From positions 62,001 to 126,000 of the forward strand of contig JAGIAR010000008.1 of assembly GCA_017744735.1 (NCBI GenBank): a DNA stretch of 64,000 nucleotides, in the 5' to 3' direction. Positions 53,317 through 61,970 of the stretch are shown here, in pieces; position 1 is the stretch's first letter; each line of letters begins with the position of its first letter. Source of the stretch: Novosphingobium sp. Lineage in GTDB: Bacteria; Pseudomonadota; Alphaproteobacteria; Sphingomonadales; Sphingomonadaceae. Position numbers and translations under genes: made by a program. Under the pieces are notes generated by a model, which ran no database searches, was not told the DNA's origin, and saw only the letters and a program-made list of their open reading frames with translations.

Positions 53317-54138
53317 GTGGTGAAGCAACTCCTCATCTTCGGACTCGGCTACAGCGCACAACGTATCGCCACGCGTCTGGGCGCACGGGGCTGGCGGATC
53401 GATGCGACGGGCAGCGCCGGCAACATTCCTTTCGACGATGCGGAAGCGGCGCTGGCGCGGGCAAGCCATGTCTTCTCGTCGGTCCCGCCGGGAGAGCGCG
53501 ACCCGGTGCTTGCGCGTTATGGCGCGACGCTCGGCGGCAAATGGCTCGGCTACCTCAGTTCGACCGGCGTTTACGGCGATACCGCCGGCGCCTGGGTCGA
53601 CGAAAGCGCCCCGACCGGGACCGGCCGGCGCGGCGCACGCAGCGAGGCCGATGCGGCGTGGCTCGCGCTCGGCGCGCGCGTGTTCCGCCTGCCCGGCATC
53701 TATGGCCCCGGCCGTAGCGCGCTCGAACGCGTGATCGAGGGCAAGGCGCGGCGGATCGATCTGCCCGGGCAGGTCTTCAGCCGGGTGCATGTCGACGATA
53801 TCGCGTCGGGCGTGCTCGCCGGGCTCGACGCGCCGCCGGGCGCCTACAATCTCGCCGACGATTATCCGTGCCCACAGAACGCGGTGATCGAGGAGGCCTG
53901 CCGCCTGCTGGGCCTTGCGCCGCCGCCGCTGCAGTCGCTCGACGAGGCCGGCCTCAGCCCGCCGGCGCTGGCCTTCTATTCCGAGAACCGCCGGGTCGCG
54001 AACGGCAAGGCGAAGCGGGCGCTCGGCTGGGCGCCGGCCTATCCGACCTATCGCGAAGGGTTGCGCGCCCTCATCGCGACCACCAGCCCCGCCAGCGCCA
54101 GCACCGCCCCCGCGCCGGCGAGCAGCGACCAGCGGTAG
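53317..54138 (+). CDS. NAD(P)-binding epimerase-like protein
   Basis: About 273 residues starting at GTG 53317 (or the GTG directly after), with AGAGGAT before it. The Rossmann glycine motif is LLIFGLGYSAQRIA, followed by S-S-T-G-V-Y-G-D-T-A-G with the catalytic-type tyrosine region, and a sugar-epimerase-like body (GIYGPGRSALERV, VHVDDIASGV). Related to the YeeZ-type SDR group. The last 20 or so residues are Ala/Ser/Pro-rich and lie over the end of the convergent EamA gene, so the true C-terminus may be poorly conserved. Substrate unknown. Confidence 0.8.
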   Translation: MVKQLLIFGLGYSAQRIATRLGARGWRIDATGSAGNIPFDDAEAALARASHVFSSVPPGERDPVLARYGATLGGKWLGYLSSTGVYGDTAGAWVDESAPTGTGRRGARSEADAAWLALGARVFRLPGIYGPGRSALERVIEGKARRIDLPGQVFSRVHVDDIASGVLAGLDAPPGAYNLADDYPCPQNAVIEEACRLLGLAPPPLQSLDEAGLSPPALAFYSENRRVANGKAKRALGWAPAYPTYREGLRALIATTSPASASTAPAPASSDQR

Positions 54139-54968
54139 CCCTCGAGCACCGTCGAGAAGCCCATCGCGATGATCGGCACCACCACGCCGTTATAGGCCGC
54201 GCGCCCCGGTCCGAGTTCGCGGATGAGCTGGAAGTAGAGCGGGAAGGTCACCACCGAGCCGATCAGTGCGAGATAGGCGACCCCGCCCAGATAGCGCGGA
54301 TCGAGCGGCAGCACCGGCGGCCCCGAGGTGATCCACGCCAGCGCGAAATCGGCGCAGGCACCCCACAGCATCGCCCAGGCGAGCATCGTCACCATCGGCT
54401 GTGCCCGCGCGGTCGGCGAGGCCTGCAGCACGTTGGCGAAGGACGCCACGCCGATCGCGCTGATCGTCAGCGCAATGCCGAGCCCGACCTGGCCGCCGAG
54501 CGGGGCGAGCCGCGCTTCGTGGATCAGCAGCAGGACGATGCCCGCCAGCGCGATCGCGGTGCCAGCAAGAAAGCCGCGCGTCGATTTCTGCCGGAACGCA
54601 AGCCAGGCGAACAGCGCGTTGGGCACCATCAGCATCGCGAACAACACGGCGACGATGCCCGAGGTGAGATATTGCTCGGCCCGGTACACCAGGTTGAAGT
54701 TGCAGCAGAACTGCGAAATGCCGAGCATCAGCGCGACCCGCTGGCCGGTGGCGGTGAGCCGCAAGCCCTCGCCGCGCGCCAGCGCAAGCGCGAACATCCC
54801 GGCTGCGGCGAGGGAAAAGCGCCAGGTGACCGACCAGCTCACCGGCACCGCGCCGATCCCGTCCTTGATCGCGAACCAGGTCGAACCCCAGATCAGCGCC
54901 ACCAGCGCGAAGGGAACGACGACGCCGGGCCGCAGCAGCGGCGGATGGCCGCCGTGGCCGGCGCTCAT
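54048..54968 (-). CDS. EamA/DMT-family transporter
   Basis: 306-residue inner-membrane drug/metabolite-type permease with about ten helices and two EamA repeats (ALIWGSTWFAIKDG in the first; GVASFANVLQA in the second). Start at ATG 54966-54968, overlapping the aldolase stop (ATGA). Upstream in-frame codons fall in the aldolase gene and are not used. The 3' end overlaps the convergent epimerase-like ORF by 91 bases. The cargo is unknown, but coupling to threonine aldolase fits an amino-acid exporter. Confidence 0.88.
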   Translation of the reverse strand: MSAGHGGHPPLLRPGVVVPFALVALIWGSTWFAIKDGIGAVPVSWSVTWRFSLAAAGMFALALARGEGLRLTATGQRVALMLGISQFCCNFNLVYRAEQYLTSGIVAVLFAMLMVPNALFAWLAFRQKSTRGFLAGTAIALAGIVLLLIHEARLAPLGGQVGLGIALTISAIGVASFANVLQASPTARAQPMVTMLAWAMLWGACADFALAWITSGPPVLPLDPRYLGGVAYLALIGSVVTFPLYFQLIRELGPGRAAYNGVVVPIIAMGFSTVLEGYRWSLLAGAGAVLALAGLVVAMRARNPSR

Positions 54969-55960
54969 AGCCCGGCGATCGCCTTGCCGAGGGCGACGGC
55001 GTGGTCCTGCGGCGTGTCCCACGCGGCAACCATCCGCGCGGTCGTGTCGTCCCAGTCGTAGAACTGGAAGCCCTGCGCCCGCAGCGCGGCGCGTTCCGGC
55101 GCGGCCAGCCTGACGAACACCTCGTTCGCCTCGACCGGATAGAGCAACCGATCCTTCGCCCCCGCCGCGATCTCCGCCGCCGCGGCATTGGCCGCCCGCG
55201 CATTGTCGAGCCACAGGTCCCCGTCGATCAGCGCCAGCACCTGCGCCGCGAGGAAGCGGCCCTTCGACTGCAAATGCCCGCCGCGCTTGCGCCGCCAGCG
55301 GACCAGATCGGCCTGGGCCGGATCGAACAGGACGAGCGCATCGGCGTCCATCCCGCCGTTCTTGGTGCAACCGAAGCTCAGCACGTCAACCGGGCCGGCA
55401 GCCTCGGCGGGCGGACAGCCGAGCGAGGCCACCGCATTGGCGAAGCGCGCGCCGTCCATATGCAGGCCAAGGCCGCGCTCCTTCGCCAGCGTGCCGATCG
55501 CGCCGAGTTCGGCAGCGGCATAGGTCAGCCCGTACTCGCTCGCCTGGGTGATCGAGATCGCCTGCGCCGGCACCTGGTGCACCCCGCGGGTGATCCCGCC
55601 CAGCACCGCCCCGATTGCGTCGGCGGTCAGCTTCGCACCCGCGCCCTCCGCCAGAAGCAGTTTCGCCCCGTGGGTGTAGAAGCCGGGGGCGCCGCATTCG
55701 TCCATCTCGATATGCGCCTCGCGGTGGCAGATCACGCCGCCATGCGGCTGGACCAGCGTGGTCAACGCAAGCGAATTGGCCGCCGTGCCGCTCGACACCC
55801 ACAGCGCCGCGACGTCGCGCGCGAACAGGCCGGAGAACGCCGCGTCGAGCCGCTGCGACAGCGCATCGTTGTCATAGGGCTTGTCCGGCGCATCGGCGGC
55901 CTGCATCGCCGCCCAGACTTTCGGGTGAACCCGCGCCGCATTGTCGGAAAGGAATTGCAT
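54965..55960 (-). CDS. low-specificity L-threonine aldolase family protein
   Basis: 331-residue PLP enzyme splitting threonine/allo-threonine to glycine and acetaldehyde. The lysine is in SFGCTKNGGMDADA, the histidine/aspartate cofactor contacts in HREAHI and HMDGARFANAVA, and VSSGTAANSLA holds the phosphate. ATG 55960. It is the first gene of a pair with the EamA transporter, with 4-base overlap. The ltaE symbol is plausible, but other beta-hydroxy amino-acid aldolases share the fold. Confidence 0.88.
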   Translation of the reverse strand: MQFLSDNAARVHPKVWAAMQAADAPDKPYDNDALSQRLDAAFSGLFARDVAALWVSSGTAANSLALTTLVQPHGGVICHREAHIEMDECGAPGFYTHGAKLLLAEGAGAKLTADAIGAVLGGITRGVHQVPAQAISITQASEYGLTYAAAELGAIGTLAKERGLGLHMDGARFANAVASLGCPPAEAAGPVDVLSFGCTKNGGMDADALVLFDPAQADLVRWRRKRGGHLQSKGRFLAAQVLALIDGDLWLDNARAANAAAAEIAAGAKDRLLYPVEANEVFVRLAAPERAALRAQGFQFYDWDDTTARMVAAWDTPQDHAVALGKAIAGL

Positions 55961-56008
55961 GGCCGCGCAATGGACCCCACCTTCCCGCTAGGCAAGACGG
56001 AGCAGGCA

Positions 56009-56299
56009 ATGGACGGCGTTACCATCACCCACACGAACCAGGGCGACCACGGCACCTATTACGCCCATGTCGAGGGCAGCCGGTTCATCGGCCGGCTCGA
56101 ATGGACCCAGAAGGACAATGTGCGGGTGATCGAGCACACGGTCGTCCCGCCCGAGATCGGCGGCCGCGGGGTCGCGGGCGTGCTGCTCGACCGGGTGATC
56201 GTCGATGCGCGCGAGCAGGGTTTCAAGATCGGCCCGAAATGCTCCTACGCCGCGCACAAGTTCGCCCAGCATCCCGAATGGGCCGACCTGGTGGGATGA
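56009..56299 (+). CDS. small GNAT-like N-acetyltransferase (YidJ-type)
   Basis: 96-residue acetyl-CoA-binding protein. The P-loop-like PPEIGGRGVAGVLLDRVI and the C-terminal CSYAAHKFAQHPEWADL are typical of the short GNAT subfamily (DUF1289-free, YidJ-like). The start at ATG 56009 is favoured by a GGAG ribosome site. An ATG at 55972 lies nearer to the divergent aldolase start and would add 12 residues. Substrate unknown. Confidence 0.8.
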   Translation: MDGVTITHTNQGDHGTYYAHVEGSRFIGRLEWTQKDNVRVIEHTVVPPEIGGRGVAGVLLDRVIVDAREQGFKIGPKCSYAAHKFAQHPEWADLVG

Positions 56300-56333
56300 T
56301 TCGCCGGGGCGCGCCCGTGTTGCGGCGAGCTTC

Positions 56334-56359
56334 GGAACGGCGCCATGCACTCTCCCGTT
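56334..56359 (+). promoter_or_regulatory. general-stress (EcfG-type) promoter of the PRC-barrel gene
   Basis: GGAAC, 17 bases, CGTT is an exact consensus match for the alphaproteobacterial general-stress sigma factor. It lies 36 bases upstream of the ATG at 56395, the spacing expected. PRC-barrel proteins of this kind are frequent members of stress regulons, which supports the call. Confidence 0.7.
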
Positions 56360-56394
56360 GATGGGTCAGTGGCGCGAAAAGGAGGCGCCTTCCC

Positions 56395-56793
56395 ATGACC
56401 CAACCGACCCAAGACCTCGTCGCGGAACGCGAACGCGAACGTCGCACCCATGACGAAACCCACCATCTGATCGAATCCAACCGCGTCGATGGCACCGCCG
56501 TGTTCGCGACCGACGGCGAACGGATCGGCCATATCGACCACCTCATGATCGGCAAGCGCAACGGCCGCGTCGAATATGCGGTGATGAGCTTCGGCGGATT
56601 CCTGGGGCTCGGCCAGAGCTATCATCCGATCCCGTGGGACGCCCTCGACTACGACACCGGGAAGAATGGCTACGTCGTCCAGATCGACAAGTCGAAGCTG
56701 CGCGACGCGCCCTATTACGACAGCAAGGGCGCGCCGAGCTGGGACCGCGATTTCGGCGAGCAGGTCTATTCATACTACGGCGTCTATTACTGA
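56395..56793 (+). CDS. PRC-barrel domain protein, likely stress-induced
   Basis: 132-residue soluble protein. A charged N-terminal stretch is followed by a PRC-barrel beta domain (DGTAVFATDGERIGHIDHLMIGKRNGRVEYAVMSFGGFLG). The C-terminal tail is rich in tyrosine (YSYYGVYY). The domain is shared with photosynthetic reaction centre H subunits and RNA-processing proteins, but its job here is unknown. AGGAGG before ATG 56395 is strong. The EcfG-type promoter at 56334-56359 and a hairpin after the stop suggest a single-gene stress unit. Confidence 0.85.
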   Translation: MTQPTQDLVAERERERRTHDETHHLIESNRVDGTAVFATDGERIGHIDHLMIGKRNGRVEYAVMSFGGFLGLGQSYHPIPWDALDYDTGKNGYVVQIDKSKLRDAPYYDSKGAPSWDRDFGEQVYSYYGVYY

Positions 56794-56816
56794 CGCGCCG
56801 CCCCTTCGGGCATTCT

Positions 56817-56842
56817 CGGGGACCTCGGCAACGGGGTCCCCG
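56817..56842 (+). terminator. possible terminator after the PRC-barrel gene
   Basis: CGGGGACC and GGTCCCCG pair around a 10-base loop about 25 bases after the stop. Few Ts follow, so termination is uncertain. Confidence 0.35.
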
Positions 56843-56864
56843 TTGCATATGCGGGAAAGGGAAA

Positions 56865-56939
<75 letters not shown>

Positions 56940-57055
56940 ACACCATTTCCCGCAGCGGGAGTGGCGCAAAAAGGCCGCTCCGGCAGGGGCGCGCTATTGG
57001 CGGGGGGCAGCGGGCTTGTCAAGCATTGCCCGGCTGCGGCAGAGGCGGTTTCGCG

Positions 57056-57223
57056 ATGAACGACAACCCGCCCAAACCGACCCGCCCGCCGGCGCGCGAA
57101 GAACGGCTCGCCGCGAAGCTGCGCGAGAACCTGCGCCGCCGCAAGGCGCAGGCGCGCGAGCTGGCCAACGAGCCCGGGACCGATTCGCACGCCGCTCTTC
57201 CCAAAAAGCCGCCCAGCGTCTAG
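57056..57223 (+). CDS. small basic protein of unknown function
   Basis: 55 residues from ATG 57056 with GAGGCGG before it. Proline-rich N-terminus (NDNPPKPTRPPAREER), then an arginine/lysine-rich helix (KLRENLRRRKAQARELANE) and a proline-lysine end. No domain recognised. It lies 39 bases upstream of gpmA on the same strand and could be a small RNA- or ribosome-binding protein, but there is nothing to prove it. The bias and ribosome site make a real gene likely. Confidence 0.55.
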   Translation: MNDNPPKPTRPPAREERLAAKLRENLRRRKAQARELANEPGTDSHAALPKKPPSV

Positions 57224-57262
57224 GGCGCAGCGCTCCCGAAGGGGTCCGAAGGAGCAAAACCC

Positions 57263-57949
57263 TTGCCGAGCCTTGTCCTAGTCCGCCACGGCCAGAGCCA
57301 GTGGAACCTGGAGAACCGTTTCACCGGCTGGTGGGACGTCGACCTGACCGAGAGGGGCGAGGCCGAAGCGCGCGCCGCGGGCGAGCTCCTCGCGGCCAAG
57401 GGCCTGCTGCCGACCGTCGCCTTCACCTCGCTCCAGACCCGTGCGATCCGCACGCTGCATCTCGCGCTCGAAGCCTGCGCCCGGGTGTGGATTCCCGAGA
57501 CCAAGGACTGGCGCCTGAACGAGCGCCATTACGGCGGCCTCACCGGACTCGACAAGGCCGAGACCGCTGCCAAGCACGGCGACGAGCAGGTCAGGATCTG
57601 GCGCCGCAGCTTCGACACGCCGCCCCCGCCGATGGAAGCGGGCGGACCCTACGACCTCGCGGCCGATCCGCGCTATGCCGGGATCGCGATTCCTTCGACC
57701 GAGAGCCTCAAGGACACGATCGCGCGGGTGCTGCCCTATTACGAGAGCGCGATCGTTCCGGTGCTGCAGGCGGGCGAGACGGTACTGGTCGCCGCGCACG
57801 GCAATTCGCTGCGCGCGCTGGTCAAGCATCTGTCGAACATCCCCGACGACCAGATCACCGAGCTTGAGATTCCCACCGGCCAGCCGATCGTCTACGATTT
57901 CGACGCGCAGATGGCGCCGGGCGAGCGGCATTACCTGAAGGATCGCTAG
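57263..57949 (+). CDS. gpmA: 2,3-bisphosphoglycerate-dependent phosphoglycerate mutase
   Basis: 228-residue glycolytic enzyme. The phosphohistidine motif [18 protein letters not shown] is at the N-terminus, [10 protein letters not shown] in the middle, and [12 protein letters not shown] near the end. The start is a TTG at 57263, about 8 bases after an AAGGAG ribosome site; no ATG or GTG in this frame fits before the phosphohistidine. TTG starts can limit yield. It heads a row of genes ending in ileS. Confidence 0.94.
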   Translation: MPSLVLVRHGQSQWNLENRFTGWWDVDLTERGEAEARAAGELLAAKGLLPTVAFTSLQTRAIRTLHLALEACARVWIPETKDWRLNERHYGGLTGLDKAETAAKHGDEQVRIWRRSFDTPPPPMEAGGPYDLAADPRYAGIAIPSTESLKDTIARVLPYYESAIVPVLQAGETVLVAAHGNSLRALVKHLSNIPDDQITELEIPTGQPIVYDFDAQMAPGERHYLKDR

Positions 57950-57953
57950 GATC

Positions 57954-58436
57954 ATGGGGGCGAAAATCGCGATCGTGATGGGGAGCCAGTCCGACTGGCC
58001 GACCATGCGCAATGCGGCGCAGGTGCTCGACGAGCTCGGCGTCGCCTATGAGGCGCGGATCGTCTCCGCGCACCGCACGCCCAAGCGGATGTTCGATTTC
58101 GCGCAGAACGCCGCGGCCGAAGGCTTCCAGGTGATCATCGCCGGAGCCGGCGGCGCCGCGCATCTGCCCGGCATGGTCGCCTCGCTGACGCACCTGCCGG
58201 TGCTCGGCGTGCCGGTGCAGTCGAAGGCGCTCTCGGGGCAGGACAGCCTGCTGTCGATCGTGCAGATGCCCGCGGGGGTTCCGGTCGGCACGCTGGCGAT
58301 CGGCGATGCCGGGGCAACCAACGCCGGTATCCTCGCCGCCTCGATCCTGGCGCTGTCCGATGCCGCGCTGGGCGAGCGGCTCAAGGCCTTCCGCGCGGCG
58401 AACACCGCAGCGGTCGCGGATACGCCCGCAAGCTGA
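57954..58436 (+). CDS. purE: N5-carboxyaminoimidazole ribonucleotide mutase
   Basis: 160-residue purine-synthesis enzyme with GSQSDWPTM at the N-terminus and SAHRTPKRM, the active-site histidine block. [11 protein letters not shown]-type loop ([12 protein letters not shown]) is present. ATG 57954 is 4 bases after the gpmA stop. The stop is shared with the purK ATG (TGATG). Confidence 0.96.
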   Translation: MGAKIAIVMGSQSDWPTMRNAAQVLDELGVAYEARIVSAHRTPKRMFDFAQNAAAEGFQVIIAGAGGAAHLPGMVASLTHLPVLGVPVQSKALSGQDSLLSIVQMPAGVPVGTLAIGDAGATNAGILAASILALSDAALGERLKAFRAANTAAVADTPAS

Positions 58437-59488
58437 TGCTCCCCCCCGGACGCACGATCGGCATCCTCGGCGGCGGCCAGCTCGGCCGGATGATGGCCGT
58501 AGCCGCTGCACAGCTCGGCTACCGCTGCCACATCTATTCGCCCGAGGAGCACAGCGTCGCCGCCGAGGTCAGCGAAGACGCTACCTGCGCCGGCTGGTAC
58601 GATGCGCGCGAGCTGGCCCGGTTCGCGCGCGGTTGCGACGTGATCACCTGGGAATTCGAGAACGTCCCGGTTGCGCCCCTCGCGCCGATCGCGGCGAAGC
58701 TCGCGCCCCATCCGCGCGCGCTGGAAGTGGCGCAGGACCGGCTGTCGGAAAAGCGTTTCGTCGAAAATCTGGGCGGGCGCCCGGCACCTTTCGCCGAAGT
58801 CGATTCGGAAGAGGATCTGCAGGCGGCGTTCGAACGGATCGGGCTTCCGGGCATCCTCAAGACCCGCCGCGAAGGCTATGACGGCAAGGGCCAGTGGCGT
58901 TTCGAGAGCGAGCGCGATGCCGAGGGACTGACGCTGCACCAGGGCGGCTTCATCTACGAAGGCCTGGTCCATTTCGACGGCGAGTTCTCGGTGATCCTGG
59001 TGCGCGGGGCCGATGGCGAAGTGCGCTTCTGGGACAGCGCGCAGAACGTCCACCACGGCGGGATTCTCGCGACCTCGAGCCTGCCCGCGGCGGGCTTCGT
59101 CGCCGCGCAGGTGCCCGAGGCGCGGCTGCTCGCGGCGAAAGTCGCCGAGCAGCTCGGCTATGTCGGGGTGCTGGCGCTCGAATTCTTCGCGACGAAAGAC
59201 GGGCCGGTGTTCAACGAAATGGCCCCCCGGGTCCACAATTCGGGCCACTGGACGATTGAGGGCGCCGAAACCAGCCAGTTCGAAAACCACGTCCGCGCGG
59301 TGCTGGGCCTGCCGCTGGGCGATACCGCCACGATCGGCCGCGAGGTCGTGATGACCAATCTGATCGGCGCCGCGGGCAGCGATGCGGCCGCGATCCTCGC
59401 CGATCCTTCCGCCCACCTGCATCTCTACGGCAAGGCCGAGGCACGCGAGGGACGCAAGATGGGCCACGTTACCAAGGTGTTCCGATGA
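58436..59488 (+). CDS. purK: N5-carboxyaminoimidazole ribonucleotide synthase
   Basis: 350-residue ATP-grasp enzyme that carboxylates AIR with bicarbonate and ATP, feeding PurE. N-terminal GILGGGQLGRM, ATP-grasp regions KTRREGYDGKGQW and the metal-binding EFFATKDGPVFNEMAPR. ATG 58436 overlaps purE; the stop overlaps folA (ATGA). The purE-purK pair is therefore translationally coupled. Confidence 0.96.
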   Translation: MLPPGRTIGILGGGQLGRMMAVAAAQLGYRCHIYSPEEHSVAAEVSEDATCAGWYDARELARFARGCDVITWEFENVPVAPLAPIAAKLAPHPRALEVAQDRLSEKRFVENLGGRPAPFAEVDSEEDLQAAFERIGLPGILKTRREGYDGKGQWRFESERDAEGLTLHQGGFIYEGLVHFDGEFSVILVRGADGEVRFWDSAQNVHHGGILATSSLPAAGFVAAQVPEARLLAAKVAEQLGYVGVLALEFFATKDGPVFNEMAPRVHNSGHWTIEGAETSQFENHVRAVLGLPLGDTATIGREVVMTNLIGAAGSDAAAILADPSAHLHLYGKAEAREGRKMGHVTKVFR

Positions 59489-59973
59489 GCCGCGAAGTCA
59501 CTTTCATCGTCGCCCGCGCCCGCGACGGGACGATCGCCGCGAACGGCGACGTGCCGTGGAAGATCTCCGCCGATCTCAAACGGTTCAAGGCGCTGACGAT
59601 GGGCACCCCGATGATCATGGGGCGCAAGACCTTCGAAAGCCTGCCCGGACGGCTGCCCGGACGGCGGCATATCGTGCTGACCCGCGACCGGGCCTGGCAG
59701 GCCGAGGGTGCGGAAGTGGCCCATTCGGTCGAGCAGGCGCTCGAGCTTGCCGGGGACGGCGACATCTCGGTGATCGGCGGCGCCGAGATCTTCGCCTGGT
59801 TCGAGGAATATGCGACCCGCTTCGAACTGACCGAGATCCACGAGGACACGCATGGCGACGTGTTCATGCCGCCGCCCGAGCCGCACTGGCTGGAAGTTGC
59901 GCGCGAGGAATTCCCCGCCGCCGACGGCTGGCCCGCCTATGCCTTCGTGACGCTGGAGCGGATCGAGCGATGA
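59485..59973 (+). CDS. folA: dihydrofolate reductase
   Basis: 162-residue NADPH-dependent enzyme. DVPWKISADLKRFK and MIMGRKTFESLPG are the family hallmarks. The acidic active-site residue is the Asp of the GDVPW segment. Start ATG 59485 overlaps the purK stop; the stop overlaps ribF. thyA is not in the window. The purE-purK-folA link joins purine and folate synthesis. Confidence 0.96.
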   Translation: MSREVTFIVARARDGTIAANGDVPWKISADLKRFKALTMGTPMIMGRKTFESLPGRLPGRRHIVLTRDRAWQAEGAEVAHSVEQALELAGDGDISVIGGAEIFAWFEEYATRFELTEIHEDTHGDVFMPPPEPHWLEVAREEFPAADGWPAYAFVTLERIER

Positions 59974-60893
59974 GGCTGGACCATCGCAGCCGCGTGCCCG
60001 ACGAGTTGCGCGGCGCGGTGGTGGCGCTCGGCAATTTCGACGGCTTTCACCTCGGCCACCAGGCGGTGGTGCGCGAGGCGGTCGAATGGGCGAAGAGCGA
60101 AGGCCGCCCGGCGATCGTCGCGACCTTCGATCCGCATCCGGTGCGCCATTTCGCGCCCCACGTCCCGCCCTTCCGCCTGACCACGCTCGACCAGCGCGAG
60201 GAATTGTTCGCCGCGGCCGGGGCCGACGCGATGCTGGTGTTCCATTTCGACCGCGAACTGGCGACCACCACGGCCGCCGATTTCGTCGCCACACTGCTGG
60301 CCGACCGGATCGGCGCAGCGGGCGTCGTCACCGGCGAGGATTTCACCTTCGGCAAGGGCCGCGCGGGCAATCGCGACACGCTGGTGACGCTGGGCGCGGC
60401 GCACGGGATTTCTGCCCGCGCGGTGCCGCCGGTGATCGAAAGCGGGCTGGTGGTATCGTCCAGCCGTATCCGCGACGCGCTGAAAGCGGGCGATTGCGAG
60501 ACAGCCACGAGACTGATGACCCGCCCCTTCGCGATTCGCGCCGAGGTCCAGCACGGCGACAAGCGCGGCCGCACGATCGGCTTCCCGACCGCGAACATGG
60601 CGCTGGGCAATTATCTGCGCCCGAGATTCGGGATCTACGCGGTGCGCGGCCGCGTGCTCGATAGCGGCGAGGAACTGACCGGCGCAGCCAACCTAGGTAT
60701 TCGTCCGCAGTTCGACCCGCCGCTCGAGCTGCTGGAGCCGTATTTCTTCGATTTTTCGGGCGATCTCTACGGCCGCGAGGTCGAGGTTTCGCTGATTTCC
60801 TTCCTCCGCCCCGAAGCAAGGTTTGCCAGCCTCGACGAACTCGTGGAACAGATGGCGCGCGATTGCGATCAGGCGCGGGGGATTCTCGGATGA
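59970..60893 (+). CDS. ribF: bifunctional riboflavin kinase/FAD synthetase
   Basis: 307-residue enzyme making FMN then FAD. N-terminal nucleotidyltransferase with NFDGFHLGHQ, then FDPHPVR, and the VVSSSRIR segment. C-terminal riboflavin kinase with GRTIGFPTANM and a typical FDFSGDLYG. ATG 59970 overlaps the folA stop (ATGA); the stop overlaps the next gene. Confidence 0.95.
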   Translation: MRLDHRSRVPDELRGAVVALGNFDGFHLGHQAVVREAVEWAKSEGRPAIVATFDPHPVRHFAPHVPPFRLTTLDQREELFAAAGADAMLVFHFDRELATTTAADFVATLLADRIGAAGVVTGEDFTFGKGRAGNRDTLVTLGAAHGISARAVPPVIESGLVVSSSRIRDALKAGDCETATRLMTRPFAIRAEVQHGDKRGRTIGFPTANMALGNYLRPRFGIYAVRGRVLDSGEELTGAANLGIRPQFDPPLELLEPYFFDFSGDLYGREVEVSLISFLRPEARFASLDELVEQMARDCDQARGILG

Positions 60894-61927
60894 AGCTTTG
60901 GTTGATGCGCGCCGGCACGTTGCTGGCGGCTGCGTTCCTGGTGCTGACCTTCACCAATGCGAGCTGGCTGGCGGAGATGCCGCGGGGCCATGTGCTGCAG
61001 ATCGCCCACCGCGCGGTCGCGCCTTACTACGACGCTGCGGCGATCCAGCCGGGCGATTGCCCCGCAACGCAGATCGAAGCGCCGATCCATCCCTATATCG
61101 AAGACACGGTCGCCTCCGCCCAGCAGGCGGCGCGCATGGCGGCGGCGCTGGTCGAGATCGACGTGAGCCCCACCGCCGACGGCCACATGGTAGCCTTCCC
61201 CGATGCCACGCTCGATTGCCGGACCGAAGGCAAGGGCCCGGTGCGCGCAAAGACGCTGGCCGAGCTGCAGCAGCTCGATGTCGGCTACGGCTATACCGCC
61301 GACGGCGGCAAGACCTTCCCGCTGCGCGGTGCCGGGGCAATGCCCGAGATCGGCCGGATCGCGCAGGCGCTGCCCGACACCGCGATCCTGTTCCACTTCG
61401 TCTCCGCCGAGCCGGGCGATGCCGACCTGCTGCTCGCCGCGCTGAAGGCGTCCGGACGCGATGTCGCGCTGCGCGGCGACGGCTTCCTCGGCTCGCCCGC
61501 GCAGGTCGCGAAGGTCAAGGCGCAGTTCCCCAAGGCCTGGGCTTGGAGCGACGAGAGCGCCGAAGCCTGCAGCAGCGGCTATGTGCTCTACGGCTGGACC
61601 GGACTGATGCCTGCAAGCTGCGCCGGCGGGACGATGATCGTCCCGCTCGACCGGCAATGGGAAGTCTGGGGCTGGCCCAACCGCACGATCGAGCGGATGG
61701 CCAAGGCCGGCGGGCGGATCGTGGTCTCGGGCCCGCACGCCGCGGTGCGGACTGGGCTGAGCCTTCCGGAGCAGATCGGCGACATCCCCTCGACCTTCAA
61801 CGGCTATCTGTGGGTCGACGATCTGTGGAACGTCGGGCCGGCGCTCAATTCCTCGATCGACCGCCGCAACGGCCACCAGATCGACATGGCCGAGAAGGCG
61901 CTCGCCGCACGGCGGGCCAAGCAATAG
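60890..61927 (+). CDS. glycerophosphodiester phosphodiesterase-family protein lacking a catalytic histidine
   Basis: 345-residue protein with an N-terminal membrane helix or signal anchor (MRAGTLLAAAFLVLTFTN). The GDPD TIM-barrel opening is clear (H40 in LQIAHRA, E89 and D91 in VEIDVSPTADG), but the position of the second catalytic histidine, usually in an H-D motif, is proline (P104 in VAFPDATLD). The later strands are degenerate. It may be inactive or have another chemistry. The start ATG overlaps the ribF stop. A short hairpin (GGCGG/CCGCC) follows before ileS. Confidence 0.82.
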   Translation: MKLWLMRAGTLLAAAFLVLTFTNASWLAEMPRGHVLQIAHRAVAPYYDAAAIQPGDCPATQIEAPIHPYIEDTVASAQQAARMAAALVEIDVSPTADGHMVAFPDATLDCRTEGKGPVRAKTLAELQQLDVGYGYTADGGKTFPLRGAGAMPEIGRIAQALPDTAILFHFVSAEPGDADLLLAALKASGRDVALRGDGFLGSPAQVAKVKAQFPKAWAWSDESAEACSSGYVLYGWTGLMPASCAGGTMIVPLDRQWEVWGWPNRTIERMAKAGGRIVVSGPHAAVRTGLSLPEQIGDIPSTFNGYLWVDDLWNVGPALNSSIDRRNGHQIDMAEKALAARRAKQ

Positions 61928-61970
61928 GCGGCTTTATCCGCCCGGCGCTTTGCTTTAACGGCGCTCCACG

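Noticed and set aside
50537-53323. Long plus-strand open frame opposite pgeF and pepN
   Set aside because: Same reason: an antisense shadow of pepN, which has the complete HExxH zinc motif.
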